A stretch of 64,000 bases of DNA from Chryseobacterium gleum (GTDB taxonomy: Bacteria; Bacteroidota; Bacteroidia; UBA10329): positions 54,491-118,490 of the forward strand of contig CAMDOM010000001.1 in assembly GCA_945903645.1 (NCBI GenBank), given 5' to 3'. The position numbers and the translations under genes were made by a program. The notes beneath the pieces are model-generated. The model was not told where the DNA came from. It was given only the letters and a program-made list of their open reading frames with translations, and did no database searches. Positions 43,271-52,927 of this stretch are shown piece after piece. Position 1 is the first letter of the stretch. Each line of letters opens with the position of its first letter.

Positions 43271-44260
43271 TTAAGCGTAGTTCTTTTTGAACCATTCCAA
43301 TGTTGGTGGCATTCCTTCTTGCATGGTAATTTGCGGTTCGTATCCCAAGTAAGCTTTAGCTTTAGAGATGTCTGCCAAGGAGTCGCGCACATCGCCATTT
43401 CGTGATTCACGATAGGTAGGTTCAACATTTCCTCCAACTAAATCTCGAATTGCGTAAAACAATTGGTTTATTGTAAAACGTTCTCCGCAAGCCACATTAT
43501 ACACCTGACCCGTGGCGCCTTTGGTTTGTGTAAACATGGCGCGTACGTTAGCCTGAACTGCATTATCTACGAAAGTGAAATCGCGCGATTGTTCACCATC
43601 GCCATTCACAAATGGAGATTTCCCTTTAAGCAAAGCATCCATAAAAAGTGGAATTACCGCAGCGTAAGGGCCATCTGGCTTTTGATTAGGGCCAAAGATG
43701 TTGAAATACCGCAGACCAATAATTTCCATCCCGTAATTGAGGGCATACACCCCAGCATACACCTCATTCACAAATTTGGAAGCTGCATAAGGCGACAATG
43801 GTCTGCCTATATGTTCTTCAATTTTGGGAAGTCTAGGGCTATCGCCATACACAGATGAGGAACTTGCAAAAACAAACCGCTTCACCTTGGCGTCTTTTGC
43901 AGCAGTCAACATATTCAGAAAGCCAGTAACGTTTGCCGCATTGGTAAGTAATGGCGTGTCTATGGAGCGCGGAACTGAACCCAGCGCAGCCTGATGCGTT
44001 ACGTAATCTGTGCCTTCGCAAGCCGCAGCACACGTGGCCGCATTGGTGATGTCGCCCTCAATGAATTCAAAATTAGGAAGCTCAATAAAAGCGTTAATAT
44101 TCTGTAGTCGGCCTTCGCAAAGGTTGTCTAATACGCGCACCTTTTTCGCTCCATGTTGAATAAGATAACCCACAATGTTGGAGCCAATAAACCCTGCACC
44201 ACCTGTAACTAGAAAAGTTGAGGTACTCAGGTCTTGGTTATGGTGTACTCTATGCGACAT
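43271..44260 (-). CDS. UDP-GlcNAc C4-epimerase-like SDR (WbpP/TviC-like)
   Basis: Extended SDR with LVTGGAGFIGSNIVGYLI, the HQAALGSVPRSIDTP region, SSSSVYGDSPRLPKIEE, and YAASKFVNE (YxxxK). 'SVPRSI' is typical of WbpP/Gne-type enzymes that act on N-acetylated UDP-sugars. It probably interconverts UDP-GlcNAc(A) and UDP-GalNAc(A). It is the last gene of the nucleotide-sugar run. Confidence 0.85.
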   Translation of the reverse strand: MSHRVHHNQDLSTSTFLVTGGAGFIGSNIVGYLIQHGAKKVRVLDNLCEGRLQNINAFIELPNFEFIEGDITNAATCAAACEGTDYVTHQAALGSVPRSIDTPLLTNAANVTGFLNMLTAAKDAKVKRFVFASSSSVYGDSPRLPKIEEHIGRPLSPYAASKFVNEVYAGVYALNYGMEIIGLRYFNIFGPNQKPDGPYAAVIPLFMDALLKGKSPFVNGDGEQSRDFTFVDNAVQANVRAMFTQTKGATGQVYNVACGERFTINQLFYAIRDLVGGNVEPTYRESRNGDVRDSLADISKAKAYLGYEPQITMQEGMPPTLEWFKKNYA

Positions 44261-44287
44261 GTAGCTTAGCGTTAAGTGTAGTTGCGT

Positions 44288-45340
44288 TTAACGCTCCTGA
44301 TATTGTTTGGTGTAATACTGTTGATAGTGGCCCGAAGTAACGTTGTTCAACCAAGCTTCATTGTTGAGATACCAATCAACTGTTCTTGGCAAGCCTTCTT
44401 CAAATGTTAGACTAGGTTCCCAGCCCAATTCGCGTTTCAACTTGGACGAGTCGATTGCGTAGCGCAAATCGTGACCAGCGCGGTCTTTTACATAGGTAAT
44501 CAGTTGCTCAGAAGTCCCAGCGGAACGACCAAGTTTTTGATCCATTACTCGGCATAGCAATAGAATTAAATCAATGTTCGTCCATTCGTTGTTGCCACCA
44601 ATGTTGTAGGTCTCTCCCAATTTTCCTTTATGGAAAATGACATCAATTGCTGAAGCATGATCTTCTACAAACAACCAATCGCGCACATTTTCTCCTTTTC
44701 CATAAATGGGAATAGGAAGATTGTTTTTGATGTTGTTAATGGCTAACGGAATCAGTTTTTCAGGAAAATGATTCGGACCGTAGTTGTTCGAGCAATTTGA
44801 TATAACAATTGGAAAACTATACGTATGAAAGTAGGCACGAACAATATGATCGCTGCTCGCTTTCGAAGCAGAATACGGACTTCGCGGATCGTAGGGCGTT
44901 TCTTCTGTAAACAATCCTTCTTCACCCAACGAGCCATACACTTCATCGGTAGAAATGTGGTAGAAACGTTTGCCTTCCCAGTTTTTGTTCCAAACAAGTC
45001 GCGCGGCATTCATCAAATTTACCGTGCCCTCAATGTTCGTACGAATAAAAGCCATTGGATTCGCTATAGAGCGATCTACATGCGATTCTGCTGCCAAATG
45101 AATTACACCTTCAGGATTGTATTTTAGAAATACGGCATTTACCGCTTCCGCATCTACGATATCAGCTTTTTCAAACACATAGTTTGAAGCATGTTCCAAA
45201 TCTTTAAGGTTCTCAAGATTACCTGCATAGGTGAGCCCATCAAGATTTACAATTTTATATTCGGGATAGCGATTCACAAATCTGCGCACCACGTGCGAGC
45301 CAATAAAACCAGCTCCTCCAGTAATTAGTATCGTTTTCAT
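44288..45340 (-). CDS. rmlB: dTDP-glucose 4,6-dehydratase
   Basis: Makes dTDP-4-keto-6-deoxyglucose. Motifs: ILITGGAGFIGSHVVRRFV, HLAAESHVDRSI, HISTDEVYGSLG (with the catalytic Asp/Glu pair), YSASKASSDH, and 'GPNHFPEKLIPLAI'. 350 residues. rmlA, rmlC and rmlD are absent here, so the product either goes to another deoxysugar or the others are elsewhere. Its start overlaps the galE stop by 4 bp. Confidence 0.95.
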   Translation of the reverse strand: MKTILITGGAGFIGSHVVRRFVNRYPEYKIVNLDGLTYAGNLENLKDLEHASNYVFEKADIVDAEAVNAVFLKYNPEGVIHLAAESHVDRSIANPMAFIRTNIEGTVNLMNAARLVWNKNWEGKRFYHISTDEVYGSLGEEGLFTEETPYDPRSPYSASKASSDHIVRAYFHTYSFPIVISNCSNNYGPNHFPEKLIPLAINNIKNNLPIPIYGKGENVRDWLFVEDHASAIDVIFHKGKLGETYNIGGNNEWTNIDLILLLCRVMDQKLGRSAGTSEQLITYVKDRAGHDLRYAIDSSKLKRELGWEPSLTFEEGLPRTVDWYLNNEAWLNNVTSGHYQQYYTKQYQER

Positions 45341-46359
45341 AGTCCTTGAGCTTTACAGTGTTGTTCCCATTTCCAAGCAGAAGACAATGCGTCTTCTAAG
45401 GTCAATTCAGATTTCCAGCCCAGCTTTTGATTTGCAAGGTCAGTTTTGGCATACACTTGAGTTATGTCGCCCTCTCTCCTTGGGCCAATGGAATAGTTGA
45501 GCGGTTTGCCACTCACTTTTTCAAATGTTTGGATTACTTCCAAAACAGATGAACCCTTGCCAGTGCCAATATTAAAAACTTCATGCACAGATTCGGTGCG
45601 ACCTGTCAATAACCGTTGAAGAGCACTTATATGTGCTTTTGCTAAATCGACTACATGAATGTAATCACGAATGCAGGTGCCATCATACGTTGGATAATCA
45701 CCTCCATGAACAGTTAGTTTTTCGCGTTTACCAATAGCAGTTTGTGTAATGTACGGCACCAAATTATTTGGTGCGCCAATGGGCAATTCGCCAATTAGAG
45801 AAGATTCATGCGCCCCAATTGGATTAAAATATCGCAGCGAAATGGCTTTCAATTCACCAGCTTTTGTTACGTCATTCAATACATCTTCGCAAATCATTTT
45901 GGTATTTCCATAGGGAGATTCGGGCTTTTTTCTTGGCACCGATTCATCAACGGAAATTTGGTCTGGTTGCCCATAAACAGTACATGAAGAGGAAAAAACA
46001 ATACGATTTACCCCTTTTTCCTCCATGCAGTTGAGCAAAGTCAAAAGGCCTTGTACGTTAACACGGTAATACATCAATGGAAAGGCCACCGACTCACCAA
46101 CAGCTTTTTTTGCCGCAAAATGAATTATGCCATCTATTGAATCGGGATACTTTCTGAAAAGAGCTTGTAGTGCTTGAAGGTCAGTTACATCCACTTTTTC
46201 AAAAGCAGGACGAATTCCAGAAATCTGCTCGATAGCATCTAACACTTCCAAACGCGAGTTCGAAAGGTCATCAACGATAAGAACTGGGTGGCCCGCTTTA
46301 TGCAGTTCTACAACTGTATGCGATCCTATGAAACCAGTGCCTCCTGTTACTAGAATCAT
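45337..46359 (-). CDS. galE: UDP-glucose 4-epimerase
   Basis: Interconverts UDP-glucose and UDP-galactose. Motifs: ILVTGGTGFIGSHTVVELH, HFAAKKAVGESV, FSSSCTVYGQPDQ, YGNTKMICED (YxxxK), 'SLRYFNPIGAHES', and DYIHVVDLAKAH. 340 residues, full length. Overlaps rmlB by 4 bp and follows the nucleotide-sugar dehydrogenase directly. Confidence 0.95.
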   Translation of the reverse strand: MILVTGGTGFIGSHTVVELHKAGHPVLIVDDLSNSRLEVLDAIEQISGIRPAFEKVDVTDLQALQALFRKYPDSIDGIIHFAAKKAVGESVAFPLMYYRVNVQGLLTLLNCMEEKGVNRIVFSSSCTVYGQPDQISVDESVPRKKPESPYGNTKMICEDVLNDVTKAGELKAISLRYFNPIGAHESSLIGELPIGAPNNLVPYITQTAIGKREKLTVHGGDYPTYDGTCIRDYIHVVDLAKAHISALQRLLTGRTESVHEVFNIGTGKGSSVLEVIQTFEKVSGKPLNYSIGPRREGDITQVYAKTDLANQKLGWKSELTLEDALSSAWKWEQHCKAQGL

Positions 46360-46360
46360 T

Positions 46361-47656
46361 TTATAGGCTCCAATATGCTAAACGACTTATTTTTCCTTTA
46401 TATACGCCTTTCACGTCTACCACAATTCCTTTTTTGCTGAGAATGCCCTCGAAATATTCCTCAGAAAGACCTACATATTCTTTATGATTTACGGCTATCA
46501 CAACTGCCTCGTAGCCTTTGGACACTTCAGTTTCTAACTCAAATCCATATTCATGTTTTACATCTTTGGATGACGCATGTGGGTCAATTACATGCACACG
46601 AACACCAAATGATTCCAATTCTCGAATCACATCCACGACTTTAGAATTTCTTATGTCAGCAACATTTTCTTTGAATGTGGCACCCATAATAAGCACCTTT
46701 GCTTTGCTTATATCTTTTCCCTTAGCTATGATACGCTTAACAGTTTCTTGTGCCACGTATGCACCAACAGCATCGTTTGTGGCTCTTCCTGAGATAATTA
46801 CCTTAGAATGAAAACCAAGCTGACGCGCTTTGTGGGTTAGATAGTAAGGATCAACGCCTATGCAATGTCCACCTACCAAACCTGGGAAAAACTTAAGGAA
46901 ATTCCATTTGGTTCCAGCCGCTTCCAAAACATCAAAGGTATTGATTCCCATACGATTGAAAATCATGGAAAGTTCGTTCATCAAAGCAATGTTCACATCG
47001 CGTTGTGTGTTTTCAATGATTTTGGCTGCTTCTGCAACTTTGATTGAAGGAGCACGATGAACGCCAGCATCAACTACTAATTCATACGTACGCGCTATAT
47101 TTTCCAACGATTCATCGTCACATCCCGAAACCACTTTAGTAATCTTTGCTAGTGTATGTTCTTTATCTCCTGGATTGATTCGCTCTGGAGAATATCCAAC
47201 CTTAAAATCTACGTTGAATTTTAATCCCGAAACCTCTTCCAGAATTGGAATGCAATCTTCCTCGGTGCATCCTGGATAAACGGTAGATTCATACACCACG
47301 TAATCTCCTTTTTTTAGAACAGCCCCAACTGTTCTTGAGGCAGAAAGCACTGGGCGTAAGTCGGGTAGATTATGCTCGTCAATTGGCGTGGGAACCGCAA
47401 TTATATAGAATTGCACGTCTTTCAAGTCATTCTGATTAGCCGAGAAAAGAATATCGGCACCATCAAAATCAGAGGCGTTTAATTCTTCGCTTGGGTCAAT
47501 GTTGTTTTTCATCAACTCAACACGTCCAGCATTGATGTCAAAACCGACAACTTTAATTTTTTTGGCGAAAGCCAAGGCAATGGGTAGGCCAACATAACCC
47601 AATCCTATAAGGGCAAGTTTATTTTCCTTGGCTACTAATCTGTTATAAATGCTCAT
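46361..47656 (-). CDS. UDP-N-acetylhexosamine dehydrogenase (WbpA/TviB-like)
   Basis: Three-domain UDP-sugar dehydrogenase: LALIGLGYVGLPIALAFAKK, VPTPIDEHNLPDLRPV, YESTVYPGCTEEDCIPIL (instead of the KSTVPVGT of Ugd), 'GYSPERINPGDKEHTL', the nucleophile Cys in GLVGGHCIGVDPYYLTHKA. The STVYPG/SPERINPGD pattern marks enzymes oxidising UDP-GlcNAc or UDP-GalNAc to the uronic acid. It supplies the substrate for the WbpB-like oxidoreductase upstream in the operon. Confidence 0.92.
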   Translation of the reverse strand: MSIYNRLVAKENKLALIGLGYVGLPIALAFAKKIKVVGFDINAGRVELMKNNIDPSEELNASDFDGADILFSANQNDLKDVQFYIIAVPTPIDEHNLPDLRPVLSASRTVGAVLKKGDYVVYESTVYPGCTEEDCIPILEEVSGLKFNVDFKVGYSPERINPGDKEHTLAKITKVVSGCDDESLENIARTYELVVDAGVHRAPSIKVAEAAKIIENTQRDVNIALMNELSMIFNRMGINTFDVLEAAGTKWNFLKFFPGLVGGHCIGVDPYYLTHKARQLGFHSKVIISGRATNDAVGAYVAQETVKRIIAKGKDISKAKVLIMGATFKENVADIRNSKVVDVIRELESFGVRVHVIDPHASSKDVKHEYGFELETEVSKGYEAVVIAVNHKEYVGLSEEYFEGILSKKGIVVDVKGVYKGKISRLAYWSL

Positions 47657-47673
47657 GTTTAGTTGTTTTAAGT

Positions 47674-48714
47674 TTAATTGTTTTTTGCTAATAGTGATGC
47701 GGGCCGGTGGCTGTAGATTCGTTCAATAATATCCACAACCTTTAGTCCTTCAAGGGCATTGGTAGTCATAGAAGTTCTGCCTTTTAGAGTGTCAACCACA
47801 TTTTCAATAATAAAATGATGGTTTGCAGCTGACCCTTTGTATGCTCCATAATCATTGGCAGGGCTAGATGGGGGAAGTTCGGGCATTGTGTATCCTGAGA
47901 TATTGCAAACTTCCACTTCGTTCATGTATTGCCCTCCGATTTTTACGCTACCATTTTCAGCCACAATGGTCATGCTACTCTCTAGATTCTGATCCCAGAC
48001 ACTGGTTGAGTAGTTGATGCAGCCCATGCCACCATTGATAAAGCGGAAAGAAACTTGTCCAGAATCTTCAAAATCGGTGGAATGTTTGTGATTGAAATCT
48101 GCGAATTGCGCTTGAATATCTGTCGCATCTCCAAAAAGCCAATACATTATATCTATGAAATGACTAAATTGGGTAAATAACGTTCCTCCATCTAGCTCCT
48201 GATTGCCTTTCCAATTTTTACCTGTGTAGTATCTGTCGTCTCTATTCCAGTAGCAATTGATTTGTACCATAAAAATCTGACCAAGTATTCCTTGGCTAAT
48301 TACGTCTTTTATCCAAGCAGATGGTGGGGAATATCGATTTTGCATTACGCAAAAAACATTCTTCGACATTTGAAGCGACTTGAAGATAACTGCTTCGCAA
48401 TCGGCTTTGGTCAACGCCATAGGTTTTTCACAAACCACATGCTTTCCGGTTTCCAAACATGCAATACTTAACTCCGAATGCAATCCATTGGGAGTGCAAA
48501 TACAAACAACATCAAATTCTAATTTCGCGTCTAACAGATTTTGCAGGGATGTAAAAAACGGCACTTCAAAATGTTCGAGTTTGAGTGAATTCCTTTCGGC
48601 AGTGTCGCACATTGCAATTAATTCAGCTTCTGGATGGCGCAGTATCATTTCTGCATGACGTTTTCCAATGTGTCCACATCCAACAACTGCGAATTTAATT
48701 TTCTTGTTATCCAT
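47674..48714 (-). CDS. Gfo/Idh/MocA oxidoreductase (WbpB/WlbA-like)
   Basis: NAD-binding start FAVVGCGHIGKRHAEMILRH, CICTPNGLHSELSIACLETG, CEKPMALT with the EKP catalytic Lys, and a C-terminal beta-sheet domain. In the wbp/wlb pathways this enzyme oxidises UDP-GlcNAcA at C3. The presence of wbpA-, wbpD- and wbpE-like genes in the same operon supports that role. 346 residues. Confidence 0.88.
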   Translation of the reverse strand: MDNKKIKFAVVGCGHIGKRHAEMILRHPEAELIAMCDTAERNSLKLEHFEVPFFTSLQNLLDAKLEFDVVCICTPNGLHSELSIACLETGKHVVCEKPMALTKADCEAVIFKSLQMSKNVFCVMQNRYSPPSAWIKDVISQGILGQIFMVQINCYWNRDDRYYTGKNWKGNQELDGGTLFTQFSHFIDIMYWLFGDATDIQAQFADFNHKHSTDFEDSGQVSFRFINGGMGCINYSTSVWDQNLESSMTIVAENGSVKIGGQYMNEVEVCNISGYTMPELPPSSPANDYGAYKGSAANHHFIIENVVDTLKGRTSMTTNALEGLKVVDIIERIYSHRPASLLAKNN

Positions 48715-48719
48715 CTCAG

Positions 48720-49295
48720 CTACAGTTTAGTGACTCTTCCTCCCTTTAACTCATACGATTCTCCGCTTTCTGAGCACAACGCTTGGCCAGCCTCATTAAA
48801 CTTCAAGCGTTGGCCGTATTCACTCATCCAGCCAATTTGCTTGGATGGATTACCAACTACTAGTGCATAAGCAGGAACTTCTTTAGTCACAACTGCTCCC
48901 GCACCAATGAATGCATAATCTCCAATGTTATGACCACAAACAATTGTAGCGTTCGCGCCAATTGTGGCGCCCTTACCAACATAGGTTTTTAAGTACTGAT
49001 TTTTGCGATTTATGGCACTTCGTGGATTGATTACGTTTGTAAAAACCATTGATGGCCCAAGAAAAACATCGTCATCACATATTACTCCTGTGTAAATAGA
49101 AACATTATTCTGAACTTTTACATTGTTTCCTAAAACCACATCTGACGATACTACGACATTTTGTCCCAAATTGCAGTTTTCTCCAATTGTGCAATTTGAC
49201 ATAATGTGACTAAAGTGCCAAATACGGGTTCCCTTTCCTATTGTGCATCCCTCATCTATAGCAGCGGTTTCGTGAGCTAAATATTCCATGTTCAC
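48720..49295 (-). CDS. Left-handed beta-helix N-acetyltransferase (WbpD/WlbB-like)
   Basis: Hexapeptide repeats ([40 protein letters not shown], '[16 protein letters not shown]', [13 protein letters not shown]) form a trimeric acetyltransferase; the WHFSHI and catalytic-loop NPRSAINRK match WbpD/WlbB, which acetylates the 3-amino group of UDP-GlcNAc3NA. 191 residues; start ATG 49295 or 49289. It overlaps the UDP-xylose synthase stop by 4 bp. Confidence 0.9.
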   Translation of the reverse strand: MNMEYLAHETAAIDEGCTIGKGTRIWHFSHIMSNCTIGENCNLGQNVVVSSDVVLGNNVKVQNNVSIYTGVICDDDVFLGPSMVFTNVINPRSAINRKNQYLKTYVGKGATIGANATIVCGHNIGDYAFIGAGAVVTKEVPAYALVVGNPSKQIGWMSEYGQRLKFNEAGQALCSESGESYELKGGRVTKL

Positions 49296-50278
49296 TTTTT
49301 AATGTAGCCTTCGAATTTGTTGTGTTCCTTCCTGTAAAGTTCCTCTTGAGATAAGCCCTTGAAGTACTCGTAGGTAATTCTTAACCCTTCCGCTCTTTGA
49401 ACTTTTGGTTCCCATCCCAAAATGCTTCGAGCCTTTTCTATGTTTGGCTGACGCTGCATTGGGTCATCAACGGGTAGGGGCTGATATATTACTTTTTGTT
49501 TCGTGCCAGTGAGCGCAATTATTTCTTCGGCAAATTGAGAAATGGTTATTTCATCTGGGTTTCCAATATTCATTGGTTCCGCATAATCGGACATTAGTAA
49601 ACGGTAAATGCCTTCAACCAAATCATCCACATAGCAAAATGAGCGGGTTTGAGAACCATCTCCAAAAATCGTAATATCCTCGCCACGCAAGGCTTGGCCT
49701 ATAAATGCTGGAAGTACGCGACCATCATTCAAGCGCATACGTGGGCCATATGTGTTGAAAATACGAATAATTCGAGTTTCCAATCCATGATAGCGATGAT
49801 AAGCCATAGTGATAGCCTCTTGAAATCGCTTCGCTTCATCATAAACACCCCTGGGACCTATAGGGTTTACATTGCCCCAATACTCTTCTGTTTGAGGATG
49901 AACCGTAGGGTCACCATACACTTCGGATGTGGAAGCAATAAGCATTCTAGCATTTTTTGCCTTTGCCAAGCCAAGAAGGTTATGCGTTCCAAGTGAACCA
50001 ACTTTTAGCGTTTGGATTGGTATTTTTAGATAATCAATCGGGCTAGCAGGCGAGGCAAAATGGAGTATGTAATCCACATTTCCGGCCACGTAAACAAACT
50101 TGCTTACATCATGATGATAAAATTCAAAACCACGCTGCTTAAAAAGGTGCTCGATATTCCTCAAATCTCCAGTAATGAGATTGTCCATTCCCACTACTTG
50201 AAATCCCTCTTTAATAAATCTATCGCATAAATGAGAGCCTAAAAAACCAGCTGCTCCTGTTATTAGTACTCTTTTCAT
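49292..50278 (-). CDS. UDP-glucuronate decarboxylase (UDP-xylose synthase)
   Basis: Extended SDR with [69 protein letters not shown], and [12 protein letters not shown] (YxxxK), then '[14 protein letters not shown]' — all diagnostic of UXS. It converts UDP-glucuronate, made by the ugd gene just upstream in the operon, to UDP-xylose. 328 residues. Confidence 0.95.
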   Translation of the reverse strand: MKRVLITGAAGFLGSHLCDRFIKEGFQVVGMDNLITGDLRNIEHLFKQRGFEFYHHDVSKFVYVAGNVDYILHFASPASPIDYLKIPIQTLKVGSLGTHNLLGLAKAKNARMLIASTSEVYGDPTVHPQTEEYWGNVNPIGPRGVYDEAKRFQEAITMAYHRYHGLETRIIRIFNTYGPRMRLNDGRVLPAFIGQALRGEDITIFGDGSQTRSFCYVDDLVEGIYRLLMSDYAEPMNIGNPDEITISQFAEEIIALTGTKQKVIYQPLPVDDPMQRQPNIEKARSILGWEPKVQRAEGLRITYEYFKGLSQEELYRKEHNKFEGYIKK

Positions 50279-50330
50279 TGCGTTTCTTAAAGAGGTTTAT
50301 TAGCTTGCAAATAGCCCAAATACACTAATC

Positions 50331-51647
50331 TTAAGCAGGTATTACCGTTTTACGACCTATACTATTATAGTAGAAACCTAATTCCTTTAGTACGGGTAAA
50401 TCGTACAAATTTCTGCCGTCAAAAATGACTTTTTCTTTTAATAATGCGGTGATTGTGTCAAAATCTGGAGACCTAAATGCCGACCATTCCGTAGCAATTA
50501 TTAATGCATCAGCATCTTTTAGCGCTTCGTATTGATCACTGGCAAAAGCAATTTTATCTCCAAGTAATCTCTTTACATTAGGCATGGCTTCGGGATCGAA
50601 AGCGGTAACTGTTGCACCTGCATCCAAAAGTTTATCAATAACATACAATGCGGGGGCTTCGCGAATATCATCTGTGTCGGGTTTAAAAGCTAAGCCCCAA
50701 ACTGCGAAATGCTTGCCTGTTAGGTCTCCTCCATAGAAGTCTACGATTTTTGGAATAATTATCGTTTTCTGCTCCTCATTAACCCGCATAACTGATGTTA
50801 AAATGGAGAAATCATAACCCACCTCTGCAGCTGATTTGGCTAATGCTTGAACGTCTTTTGGGAAACAACTCCCACCATAGCCTATACCTGGAAAGAGAAA
50901 CCGTTTGCCAATTCTAGTATCGGTTCCAATTCCAAGACGAACCTTGTCCACATCAGCGTCTACGAGTTCGCACAGATTTGCAATCTCATTCATAAACGTG
51001 ATTTTAGTGGCAAGAAATGCGTTAGCGGCATATTTTGTCAACTCAGCCGAACGCTCATCCATAAAAATTATTGGATTTCCCTGACGAACATATGGCCTAT
51101 ACAACTCTTCCATGATGTGTTGGGCACGATCAGAAGATGTTCCTACTACAACACGATCAGGCTTAAGGAAATCATCTACAGCAAATCCCTCACGTAAAAA
51201 TTCTGGATTAGAAACTATATCGAATTCGACAGTGGCGTGCTTTGCTACAGCAGCCTGTACTTTTTCGGCAGTTCCAACGGGTACAGTGCTTTTGTCAACA
51301 ATAACCTTATAACTAGTCATCATTTCCCCAAGCTGATGCGCAACACCAAGCACATAAGATAAATCGGCCGACCCATCTTCACCGGGAGGGGTTGGTAGGG
51401 CCAAAAAAATAACCTTGGCGTGCTCTATAGCAGATTTCAAATCTGTTGTAAAACTTAGACGACCTTGTTTGATATTTCGCTCGAAAATAACGTCAAGATG
51501 CGGTTCGTATATTGGGATTTCACCATTCCGCATCTTGTTTACTTTAGACTCATCTATGTCTACACAAATCACGGTATTGCCCGTTTCTGCAAGACATGTC
51601 CCTGTTACTAAACCTACGTATCCTGAACCAACTACAGCTATGTTCAT
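50331..51647 (-). CDS. ugd: UDP-glucose 6-dehydrogenase
   Basis: Oxidises UDP-glucose to UDP-glucuronate. Motifs: IAVVGSGYVGLVTGTCLAE, ALPTPPGEDGSADLSYV, VDKSTVPVGTAEKVQAAV, 'NPEFLREGFAVDDFLKPDRVV', and the nucleophile Cys in GIGYGGSCFPKDVQAL. 438 residues. It supplies the UDP-xylose synthase 52 bp downstream. Confidence 0.96.
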   Translation of the reverse strand: MNIAVVGSGYVGLVTGTCLAETGNTVICVDIDESKVNKMRNGEIPIYEPHLDVIFERNIKQGRLSFTTDLKSAIEHAKVIFLALPTPPGEDGSADLSYVLGVAHQLGEMMTSYKVIVDKSTVPVGTAEKVQAAVAKHATVEFDIVSNPEFLREGFAVDDFLKPDRVVVGTSSDRAQHIMEELYRPYVRQGNPIIFMDERSAELTKYAANAFLATKITFMNEIANLCELVDADVDKVRLGIGTDTRIGKRFLFPGIGYGGSCFPKDVQALAKSAAEVGYDFSILTSVMRVNEEQKTIIIPKIVDFYGGDLTGKHFAVWGLAFKPDTDDIREAPALYVIDKLLDAGATVTAFDPEAMPNVKRLLGDKIAFASDQYEALKDADALIIATEWSAFRSPDFDTITALLKEKVIFDGRNLYDLPVLKELGFYYNSIGRKTVIPA

Positions 51648-51670
51648 TTTTCTTGGATAATTTTTTAATT

Positions 51671-52810
51671 CTAATTAGAGGGTTTTCCAACGAACGCAAG
51701 GACATGATCAATGATAAATTGCTGCTGATCAACATCCATTTCTGTATGGATTGGTAGCGAAATCACATTGTCGCAAAGATTGTCGGTTACCGGAAAAGCC
51801 GAATCATTGTAACGGGTGTCTTTAAATGCTTTTTGTTTATGCAATGGAATGGGGTAATACACCATGCTTGGAATTCCATTTTCAGCAAGATAGCTGCGCA
51901 ACGCATCTCTACTTAAACCATTTAAAACCATGGTGTATTGATGATATACATGCGAAGAACGCGAATGTGCAAAAGGCGTTGTAATTGCTGAAATGTCCTT
52001 GAAGGCCAAGTCGTAGCTATGTGCCACTTCTTTTCTTCGAGCAATATACTGATCTAAATGAGGCAGTTTGATGCGCAAAACCGCTGCTTGAATGGCATCT
52101 AATCGCGAGTTGCAACCTACTTCATCGTGCACATACAATTTTGTTTGTCCGTGAGATGCGATCACTTTAGCCAAATGGGCTAGATTGTCATCATTAGTCA
52201 TAATGGCACCTCCATCACCAAAACAGCCTAAATTTTTGGAAGGAAAAAAGGAAGTGCAACCAAAAATTCCCATAGTTCCAGCCTTTACTTTTTTGCCATC
52301 TGCAAAATGATAATCAGAACCAATGGCTTGAGCATTATCTTCTATAACATGAATGCCATGTTTATCAGCTAACGCAAGTAGACGCTCCATATCTGCGCAT
52401 TGTCCGTAAAGATGAACGGGCACAATGGCTTTGGTGCGTGGCGTGATTGCCGCTTCAACTTGTTTGATATCAATGGTGAATGTATCCGGTTCTACGTCCA
52501 CCAAAACGGGAGTTAGACCCAAAAGTGCAATTACTTCTGCCGTGGCGATATAAGTAAATGTGGGAGTAATCACCTCATCACCTGGTTTTAATCCAAGTGC
52601 CATCATTGCAATTTGAAGCGCATCCGTTCCATTGGCGCAAGGAATAACATGCTTAACACCAAGATAGGTTTCGAATTCTTTTTTGAAGCCATCAACTTCA
52701 GGACCGCCAATATATTTGGCCGAGCGAATGACTCCCAATACTGCCGCATCAATCTCTTCCTGAATGTGGGCATATTGCGCCACAAGATCGACCATTTGTA
52801 TTTCTCTCAT
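51671..52810 (-). CDS. DegT/DnrJ/EryC1/StrS aminotransferase (WbpE/WlbC-like)
   Basis: PLP-dependent sugar aminotransferase: 'GVKHVIPCANGTDALQIAMMALGLKPGDEVITPTFTYIATAEVI', the internal Lys in FFPSKNLGCFGDGGAIMTND, 'NSRLDAIQAAVLRIKLPHLD'. It would aminate UDP-3-keto-GlcNAcA made by the WbpB-like enzyme. I prefer ATG 52810 (MREIQMVDLVAQY), since family members start there; the track's 52861 adds 17 residues. About 379 residues. Confidence 0.93.
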   Translation of the reverse strand: MREIQMVDLVAQYAHIQEEIDAAVLGVIRSAKYIGGPEVDGFKKEFETYLGVKHVIPCANGTDALQIAMMALGLKPGDEVITPTFTYIATAEVIALLGLTPVLVDVEPDTFTIDIKQVEAAITPRTKAIVPVHLYGQCADMERLLALADKHGIHVIEDNAQAIGSDYHFADGKKVKAGTMGIFGCTSFFPSKNLGCFGDGGAIMTNDDNLAHLAKVIASHGQTKLYVHDEVGCNSRLDAIQAAVLRIKLPHLDQYIARRKEVAHSYDLAFKDISAITTPFAHSRSSHVYHQYTMVLNGLSRDALRSYLAENGIPSMVYYPIPLHKQKAFKDTRYNDSAFPVTDNLCDNVISLPIHTEMDVDQQQFIIDHVLAFVGKPSN

Positions 52811-52927
52811 TATTCCTGTTTGAATCAATTCTGATTTATTAGTGCTGGCAAATATAGACATTGAAAATAGCTAAGAAGCCAATAAAAAGGGCTCTCTCAT
52901 TAGCTTTCTGTTATGTCGGTATGCATT